Shown here one piece after another: positions 59,054 through 64,000 of a stretch of 64,000 bases of DNA. The DNA comes from Rhodoferax sp. (lineage in GTDB: Bacteria > Pseudomonadota > Gammaproteobacteria > Burkholderiales > Burkholderiaceae_C). The position numbers were made by a program, and so were the translations under genes. The number at the start of each line of letters is the position of its first letter. The stretch's first letter is position 1. Location of the stretch: positions 841,039 through 905,038 of the forward strand of contig NZ_JABBPD010000004.1 of assembly GCF_012927445.1 (NCBI RefSeq). The letters run 5' to 3'. The notes under the pieces were generated by a model. The model ran no database searches, was not told where the DNA came from, and worked only from the letters and a program-made list of their open reading frames with translations.

Positions 59054-60765
59054 ACGATATTCGCCGCACCATTTTGTGGGTGATTTTTGGCTTTTCCATG
59101 GTTTTGCTGTGGGACCAGTGGCAGGTTTATAACGGCCACAAAGCCACCTTTTTCCCCGGCCAGACCAAAGCGACGGCAACAGCAAATCCACCGCTTGCAA
59201 CGTCCAGTGTTCCCACCGGGGCTCCTGCTACCAATACAACAGCAGGAAACACCCCAACGACGGGGGCTACCGCGTCAATTTCCTCCAATACCAACGCGCC
59301 GGCAGCCCCCCATGAGCGGGTGGTGGTATCGACTGATGTCCTCAAACTGACGTTTGACACCGAAGGCGGTTCGCTGGTGCAGACCGAATTCCTCAAGCAC
59401 GTCGACATGGCCGACAAGACGAAAAATTTTGTCCTGCTGAACGACAACAAAGAGCGCATCTATTTGGCGCAAACCGGCTTGATCGCCGGCGCAGCAGGCG
59501 GGGCTTTCCCCACGCACAAGACGGTGATGACCTTAACGCCGGGCGATCGCACCCTCAAGGAGGACAGCAAAGAGCTGGTCATCCGTTTTGAGTCACCCGA
59601 ACTGGGCGGCGTCAAACTGGTGAAAACCTTCACCTTGACCCGTGGCGCCTACGCCGTGGCCGTCAAGCATGAAGTGATCAATGCCGGCGCTGTGACGGTG
59701 TCGCCGCAGTTGTACCTGCAGTTGGTCCGCGACGGCAACAAGCCACTGGGTGAATCCTCTTTCTACTCCACGTTCACGGGCCCGGCGATTTATACCGAAG
59801 CCAAGAAATACCAAAAAGTGGAATTCAAGGATATCGAAAACAACAAAGTCGATATTGAAAAGACCGCCGAAAACGGCTACGTGGCCATGGTGCAGCATTA
59901 CTTCGCCAGTGCATGGCTGCTGGGCGACGGTATCAAACGCGATCTGTTCATGCGCAAGGTCGACACCAATCTGTACGCCGTGGGCATGATCACCGCCCTG
60001 GACAATATTGCACCCGGCACCAGCAAGACGGTAGAGGCGAAATTCTTTGCCGGTCCGCAGGAAGAAAAAGTGCTTGCTTCGCTGACCCCCGGACTGGAAC
60101 TGGTCAAAGACTACGGCTGGCTCACCATTCTGGCCAAGCCACTGTACTGGCTGCTCGACAAGATCGAAAGCTTCATTGGCAACTGGGGCTGGTCCATCAT
60201 GGCGCTGGTGCTGCTGCTGAAAGCTGCTTTTTACTGGCTCAATGCCAAGGCTTACGCCAGCATGGCCAAAATGAAGGCCGTCAATCCGAAGATCACGGAA
60301 ATGCGCGAACGGCTGAAGGACAACCCGCAGCAGATGCAGCAGGAGATGATGCGCATCTACCGCGAGGAAAAAGTCAACCCCATGGGCGGCTGCTTCCCGA
60401 TCATGATCCAGATCCCGGTGTTCATTGCCTTGTACTGGGTGCTGCTGTCCAGCGTCGAGATGCGCAACGCCCCCTGGGTGTTGTGGATTCACGATCTCTC
60501 GTCGCCTGATCCTTTCTACATCTTGCCGCTGGTCATGACACTGACGACCGTGCTGCAGACCGCCCTCAATCCGGCGCCGCCAGACCCACTGCAGGCCAAG
60601 ATGATGTGGTTCATGCCGCTGGCGTTCAGCGTGATGTTCTTCTTCTTCCCGGCTGGCCTGGTGCTGTACTGGATCACCAACAACGTGTTGTCGATTGCAC
60701 AGCAGTGGGTGATCAACACCCGCATGGGTGTGCCACCGCAGTTCAACTTGCCCAAGTTCAAATAA
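59050..60765 (+). CDS. yidC: Membrane protein insertase YidC
   Basis: A 571-residue inner-membrane insertase. One N-terminal helix (ILWVIFGFSMVLLWDQWQVY) is followed by a Thr/Ala-rich linker and the large periplasmic domain. The conserved Oxa1-like core comes last: ESFIGNWGWSIMALVLLLKA, FPIMIQIPVFIALYWVLLSS, and FPAGLVLYWITNNVLSIAQQ. Length is normal for Gram-negative YidC. It acts with YidD, encoded just upstream, and with Sec. Confidence 0.97.
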   Translation: MNDIRRTILWVIFGFSMVLLWDQWQVYNGHKATFFPGQTKATATANPPLATSSVPTGAPATNTTAGNTPTTGATASISSNTNAPAAPHERVVVSTDVLKLTFDTEGGSLVQTEFLKHVDMADKTKNFVLLNDNKERIYLAQTGLIAGAAGGAFPTHKTVMTLTPGDRTLKEDSKELVIRFESPELGGVKLVKTFTLTRGAYAVAVKHEVINAGAVTVSPQLYLQLVRDGNKPLGESSFYSTFTGPAIYTEAKKYQKVEFKDIENNKVDIEKTAENGYVAMVQHYFASAWLLGDGIKRDLFMRKVDTNLYAVGMITALDNIAPGTSKTVEAKFFAGPQEEKVLASLTPGLELVKDYGWLTILAKPLYWLLDKIESFIGNWGWSIMALVLLLKAAFYWLNAKAYASMAKMKAVNPKITEMRERLKDNPQQMQQEMMRIYREEKVNPMGGCFPIMIQIPVFIALYWVLLSSVEMRNAPWVLWIHDLSSPDPFYILPLVMTLTTVLQTALNPAPPDPLQAKMMWFMPLAFSVMFFFFPAGLVLYWITNNVLSIAQQWVINTRMGVPPQFNLPKFK

Positions 60766-60772
60766 GCATGAC

Positions 60773-60814
60773 CCCCACGCTTGCCGCTGCAGGTGCTGCA
60801 CGCCCCCCGTGGGG
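60773..60814. other. Hairpin-forming GC-rich spacer between yidC and mnmE
   Basis: CCCCACG (60773-60779) pairs with CGTGGGG (60808-60814). The spacer then continues with GGGGCCGGCCGGCGGCGGCT before the mnmE start. It resembles GC-rich intergenic elements I recall from Comamonadaceae, but there is only one copy here. Confidence 0.35.
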
Positions 60815-60850
60815 ATGCTGCCTTGCCAGGGGCCGGCCGGCGGCGGCTGA

Positions 60851-62266
60851 ATGACAGTGTCGCTGCCGCGTCATCAGGATCCCATTGCCGCCATTGCCAC
60901 CGCCCCCGGCCGGGGTGCGGTTGGCATTGTCCGGGTCAGCGGAAGCAACATCGGGGCGCTGATTCAGGCCCTGTTTGCACGGCCGCTCAAGCCACGCGAG
61001 GCGACGTACACCGCATTTCTTGATCGTACCGGGCTGGCGATTGACCAGGGATTGGCCCTCTATTTTCCGGCGCCCCACTCGTTCACGGGCGAGGATGTGC
61101 TGGAATTGCAGGCCCACGGCGGACCGGTGGTGTTGCAACTGTTGCTGGCCCGCTGCCTTGAAGCAGCCGCAGAACTTGAGCCCCTTCGCCAGACGCCCCG
61201 GCTACCGGGACTGCGGGTTGCGTTACCGGGAGAGTTTTCTGAACGCGCGTTCCTCAACGACAAGATTGATCTGACCCAGGCTGAAGCGATTGCCGACCTG
61301 ATTGATGCCAGCACCGAGGCGGCGGCCCGCAGCGCCAGCCGCTCGTTGTCGGGCGCCTTTTCCCAAGAAATCCATAGCCTGCGTGACGCGCTGATTCAGC
61401 TGCGCATGCTGGTGGAAGCGACGCTGGATTTCCCCGAAGAGGAAATCGACTTTCTGCGCAAGGCCGACGCGCATGGACAGCTGTCAAAACTGCAGCAATC
61501 GCTGCAAACCGTGTTGCAAAGAGCCCGCCAAGGTGCCCTGCTGCGCGAAGGCATCAAGGTGGTGATTGCGGGGCAGCCCAATGCGGGCAAGTCGTCGCTG
61601 CTCAATGCCCTGGCCGGGGCCGAGTTGGCCATCGTGACACCGGTTGCCGGCACCACGCGCGACAAGGTACAACAAACCATCCAGATTGAAGGCGTACCCG
61701 TGCATGTCATCGACACGGCCGGCCTACGCGACAGCGAGGATGAGATTGAAAAAATCGGCATTGCACGCGCCTGGGATGCCATTGAGACCGCTGATGCCGT
61801 TTTGTTTTTGCATGATCTGACGCGACGAGATGCTATTGATTACATAGTTGATGACGCAGTTATTGCGGAGGCTCTCGCCCAAAAACTGCCGCCAAGCGTG
61901 CCCATCATTGACCTCTGGAACAAGGCCGATGCCGTGGCCACCTTGAGCGTCGACGGAGGATTGACTCTGTCCGCCAAAACCGGAGCGGGCCTCGATGTCT
62001 TGCGGCACAAGCTGCTGGAGGTGGCAGGTTGGCAGTCCGCCCCCGAGGGGGTCTACATTGCCCGGGAACGGCATTTGCAGGCACTGCGCCAGGTCGATGG
62101 CCATTTGATGGAAGCGAGCGCGCATTTGGCCGCCAACGCGCAGTCGCTGGACCTGCTGGCGGAAGAGCTTCGCCTGGCCCAAAACGCCTTAAGTGAAATA
62201 ACCGGTGAATTTACATCAGATGATCTTCTTGGGGTGATATTCTCCAAGTTTTGCATCGGCAAGTAA
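60851..62266 (+). CDS. mnmE: tRNA uridine-5-carboxymethylaminomethyl modification GTPase
   Basis: A 471-residue GTPase that with MnmG modifies the wobble uridine of several tRNAs. The N-terminal tetrahydrofolate-binding domain begins [20 protein letters not shown]. The G domain has [14 protein letters not shown] at about residues 240-253, then [16 protein letters not shown] and the G4 motif NKAD. The C-terminal motif is CIGK, containing the essential cysteine. A short A+T-rich patch at 61830-61870 lies in the G domain but keeps the frame. Confidence 0.97.
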   Translation: MTVSLPRHQDPIAAIATAPGRGAVGIVRVSGSNIGALIQALFARPLKPREATYTAFLDRTGLAIDQGLALYFPAPHSFTGEDVLELQAHGGPVVLQLLLARCLEAAAELEPLRQTPRLPGLRVALPGEFSERAFLNDKIDLTQAEAIADLIDASTEAAARSASRSLSGAFSQEIHSLRDALIQLRMLVEATLDFPEEEIDFLRKADAHGQLSKLQQSLQTVLQRARQGALLREGIKVVIAGQPNAGKSSLLNALAGAELAIVTPVAGTTRDKVQQTIQIEGVPVHVIDTAGLRDSEDEIEKIGIARAWDAIETADAVLFLHDLTRRDAIDYIVDDAVIAEALAQKLPPSVPIIDLWNKADAVATLSVDGGLTLSAKTGAGLDVLRHKLLEVAGWQSAPEGVYIARERHLQALRQVDGHLMEASAHLAANAQSLDLLAEELRLAQNALSEITGEFTSDDLLGVIFSKFCIGK

Positions 62267-62370
62267 TCGGCTTTCTCCCTCTAGCGGTGGGGATGCCTAC
62301 TGCCAAAAATGGCATATTCCAATAAAACACCCGGGTGCACTCGAGAGGTCATGCTGACCGGAAAGAAATA

Positions 62371-63135
62371 ATGTCATTATTCGATTGGTTTACCCGTACT
62401 AAAAAAGCCCCAAAAAAAACCGCTGTGCCACCGCGCACAGGTTTGGGGCATGTTGCGGCAACAGTGCCTTTAATGCCGTCTGAAAAAATGCGGGGCAAGA
62501 TAGTCCCGGCATCCGCCGGCCATGATACCCATCACAAAACCGAACGTCTGGAACGCCGCGAGCAACTTTACCGCGTGGTGCGGGACTCGATGATCCGCGC
62601 CGGCGTGCTGGCGGCCAGCTACAAATTCAAGGTCTTGTCACTGGATGCGCACGGCCGCCAATACCTGATCATGATGGATTTGAGCAATCAGGTTGCGGGC
62701 GATTCGGCTCGTCTGACCGAGATCGAAAACATGATCACCCAAGCGGCCAAGGCGCGCCATGACATGACGGTCTCGGCCGTTTACTGGCGCGTGAACGCGC
62801 AGAACCCAGCCGCACTGCCGCCAACTCAGGGGGCCTCCGCGACGCTTCCACGGCCCAGGCAAGCCATTGAACAGCAGGCATCCCACCCACCCACCGCACC
62901 CAAGCTGCCGGCCAGCCAACACCCCACTTACGAACCGCTGCAAGCCGACGAAGTTGCGGCCTTCAAACGGGCACTGGCCAGTGTTACCCCGGCGACCCAT
63001 GGGGCGTCGGGTCAAGTCATCACCTCAGGACGTCGTAACCCAGCGCCACCGGTCGAATTTGAAGACACCCAGATGGTGCCACCGGATGAGCACGCCTCGC
63101 CACTCAGTGTGACGCAGTACGGAGACTTGAACTGA
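62371..63135 (+). CDS. Conserved hypothetical protein
   Basis: A 254-residue protein that I cannot name. MSLFDWFTRTKKAPKKTAVP opens with a basic stretch. The middle, from RREQLYRVVRDSMIRAGVLA to YKFKVLSLDAHGRQYLIMMD, reads as a small alpha/beta domain. The last 120 residues are rich in Pro, Ala and Thr and look disordered, ending EHASPLSVTQYGDLN. It has no signal or membrane helix. GGAAAG lies seven bases upstream of the ATG. It is downstream of mnmE and convergent with apt. Confidence 0.7.
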   Translation: MSLFDWFTRTKKAPKKTAVPPRTGLGHVAATVPLMPSEKMRGKIVPASAGHDTHHKTERLERREQLYRVVRDSMIRAGVLAASYKFKVLSLDAHGRQYLIMMDLSNQVAGDSARLTEIENMITQAAKARHDMTVSAVYWRVNAQNPAALPPTQGASATLPRPRQAIEQQASHPPTAPKLPASQHPTYEPLQADEVAAFKRALASVTPATHGASGQVITSGRRNPAPPVEFEDTQMVPPDEHASPLSVTQYGDLN

Positions 63136-63150
63136 TCGTAAAACCTGGCT

Positions 63151-63705
63151 TCAGTGTCCGGAAAAATCAATCAACGTAAAAAGTGGCAGACCCGCCGCCC
63201 TGAGTTTGTCGGACCCGCCAAGCTCGGGCAGATCGACTATTGCGGCGCCTTCGATGACAGTCGCCCCCAGTTTCTCAAGTAATTTCATGCCGGCCATCAT
63301 GGTGCCACCCGTGGCAATCAGGTCGTCGATCAGCAGCACACGATCACCCGTCTTGACGGCGTCCGTGTGCAATTCAACCGTGGCGCTGCCGTACTCCAGC
63401 TCATAGGTTTCTTCGACCGTGGTGAAGGGCAGCTTGCCCTTTTTACGGATCGGCACAAAACCAACATTAAGTTCGTACGCGATCACCGCGCCCAAAATAA
63501 AGCCCCGCGCATCCAGTCCGGCGACCACATCGGGGCGCATGGAGAGGCTCATGTAACGATGGACAAAAGCGTCGATCAAGATCCGGAACACCTTGGCATC
63601 CTGCAACAGCGGCGTGATATCACGAAACTGCACACCCGGTGCCGGCCAGTCCGGCACCGTGCGGATGTGGTCTCTGAGGTACTGGTTGACGCTGAGGTTT
63701 TGCAT
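63151..63705 (-). CDS. apt: Adenine phosphoribosyltransferase
   Basis: A 184-residue purine salvage enzyme making AMP from adenine and [24 protein letters not shown] at the N-terminus, [20 protein letters not shown] and the PRPP loop [20 protein letters not shown] are diagnostic. Length is normal. Confidence 0.95.
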   Translation of the reverse strand: MQNLSVNQYLRDHIRTVPDWPAPGVQFRDITPLLQDAKVFRILIDAFVHRYMSLSMRPDVVAGLDARGFILGAVIAYELNVGFVPIRKKGKLPFTTVEETYELEYGSATVELHTDAVKTGDRVLLIDDLIATGGTMMAGMKLLEKLGATVIEGAAIVDLPELGGSDKLRAAGLPLFTLIDFSGH

Positions 63706-63772
63706 GGATCATCAAGTAGGGGGTTGGAGCTGTATTGTGCCTCGTGCCTGATTCTTGTCCCCGGTTGCGGAC

Positions 63773-64000
63773 TTACCCCTTGAGCAATTTCTGTTCGGCC
63801 ATGGCGAGCATTTCAGCCTTGCCCGAGAGCACCAAGGTGTCGCCCTCTTCTATCAGCGGATCCTGTGCAACGGCCTTGACCTTGCCACCGCTGCGCCGCA
63901 GGCTGACAACCCGCACGTCAAACGTGTGCAGGGCCAGATGGCTGAGTGGTTTGCCAATCGACTTGGCGCCCAGCGGCAACGTCAGCGATGACAGGCGCTC
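63773..64000 (-). CDS. C-terminal part of a TrkA-C-domain cation transporter (runs off right edge)
   Basis: The last 75 codons of a protein whose start lies beyond the window. LPLGAKSIGKPLSHLALHTF, DVRVVSLRRSGGKVKAVAQD and PLIEEGDTLVLSGKAEMLAM form a TrkA-C (RCK C) regulatory domain, as found at the end of KefB/KefC-type monovalent cation:proton antiporters. The transport domain is not visible, so the exact family is uncertain. Confidence 0.7.
   Translation of the reverse strand, partial: ERLSSLTLPLGAKSIGKPLSHLALHTFDVRVVSLRRSGGKVKAVAQDPLIEEGDTLVLSGKAEMLAMAEQKLLKG

Noticed and set aside
59210-59290. Possible copy of the dispersed repeat in the yidC linker (GACGGGGGCTACCGCG)
   Set aside because: Only about 12 bases of the core match and the left half does not align; the Thr/Ala-rich linker could produce this by chance.
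61830-61875. A+T-rich patch in mnmE resembling the left part of the dispersed repeat
   Set aside because: Similarity is confined to GCTATTG and ATAG, the GGGGGCTAG core is absent, and the protein remains family-like.

Overview
The window looks like chromosomal DNA of a betaproteobacterium in the Burkholderiales, most likely the Comamonadaceae (Rhodoferax/Polaromonas-like). This rests on the rpmH-rnpA-yidD-yidC-mnmE block, a Bug-type solute receptor, a Betaproteobacterial liv/acyl-CoA-ligase cluster, PHA phasin genes, and a dispersed intergenic repeat of about 55 bp (core GGGGGCTAGAGGCTGATTT) of a kind I associate with that family. The genus is inferred from gene content and was not searched.

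Bases 1-33,573 are one long leftward O-antigen / surface polysaccharide locus. In transcription order it holds wzz, a MarR-type EPS-associated regulator, fcl and gmd (GDP-L-fucose), rfbF, rfbG and rfbH (toward CDP-3,6-dideoxy-4-keto-glucose), a tightly packed module of ThDP enzyme, acetaldehyde dehydrogenase, 4-hydroxy-2-oxovalerate aldolase and SDR, a second SDR, wzx, a GT2, an acyltransferase, a WbsX-like protein, a Wzy-like polymerase, an SDR, a GT4, a WbuB-like transferase, three genes for a UDP-L-amino-deoxysugar (probably L-QuiNAc), an epimerase, and an initiating sugar-phosphate transferase that runs off the left edge. The most interesting reading is that RfbFGH plus the ThDP/dehydrogenase/aldolase module builds a ten-carbon 4-C-branched 3,6-dideoxy sugar of the erwiniose type. 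In this model the aldolase makes the four-carbon branch donor and the ThDP enzyme adds it to the 4-keto sugar.

The locus is peppered with conflict-type genes: an AAA ATPase with a PD-(D/E)xK-like protein between rfbG and rfbH, a MNT-HEPN pair, a KilA-N protein and an AlbA/Schlafen-like ATP-binding protein. Most are bounded by copies of the dispersed repeat. At the left end three toxin-antitoxin modules alternate with partial copies of the epimerase-tail/transferase-head junction. This cassette-like array is explained by repeated single-crossover integrations. Two of its three toxins carry internal deletions. Simple-sequence repeats lie inside wzz, the MarR gene and the AlbA-like gene.

Bases 33.6-42.9 kb form a storage-lipid neighbourhood: a two-domain fatty acyl-CoA reductase, phasin, patatin-like lipase, TetR regulator, a helical-repeat protein, WS/DGAT acyltransferase, acyl-CoA-binding protein, PHA-system protein, an aminopeptidase with the dispersed repeat inside its coding sequence, and a DUF1840-like protein. 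Bases 42.8-53.1 kb hold a Bug receptor, a PaaK-like ligase, a complete Liv ABC transporter, a long-chain-type acyl-CoA ligase and a divergent Crp/Fnr regulator, presumably for uptake and activation of an organic or aromatic acid. Bases 53.2-64 kb are core genome: a pseudouridine synthase, a FimV-like protein, an alpha/beta hydrolase, rpmH-rnpA-yidD-yidC-mnmE, a conserved hypothetical protein, apt and the end of a TrkA-C-domain protein. I saw no tRNA, rRNA, IS element or CRISPR array.
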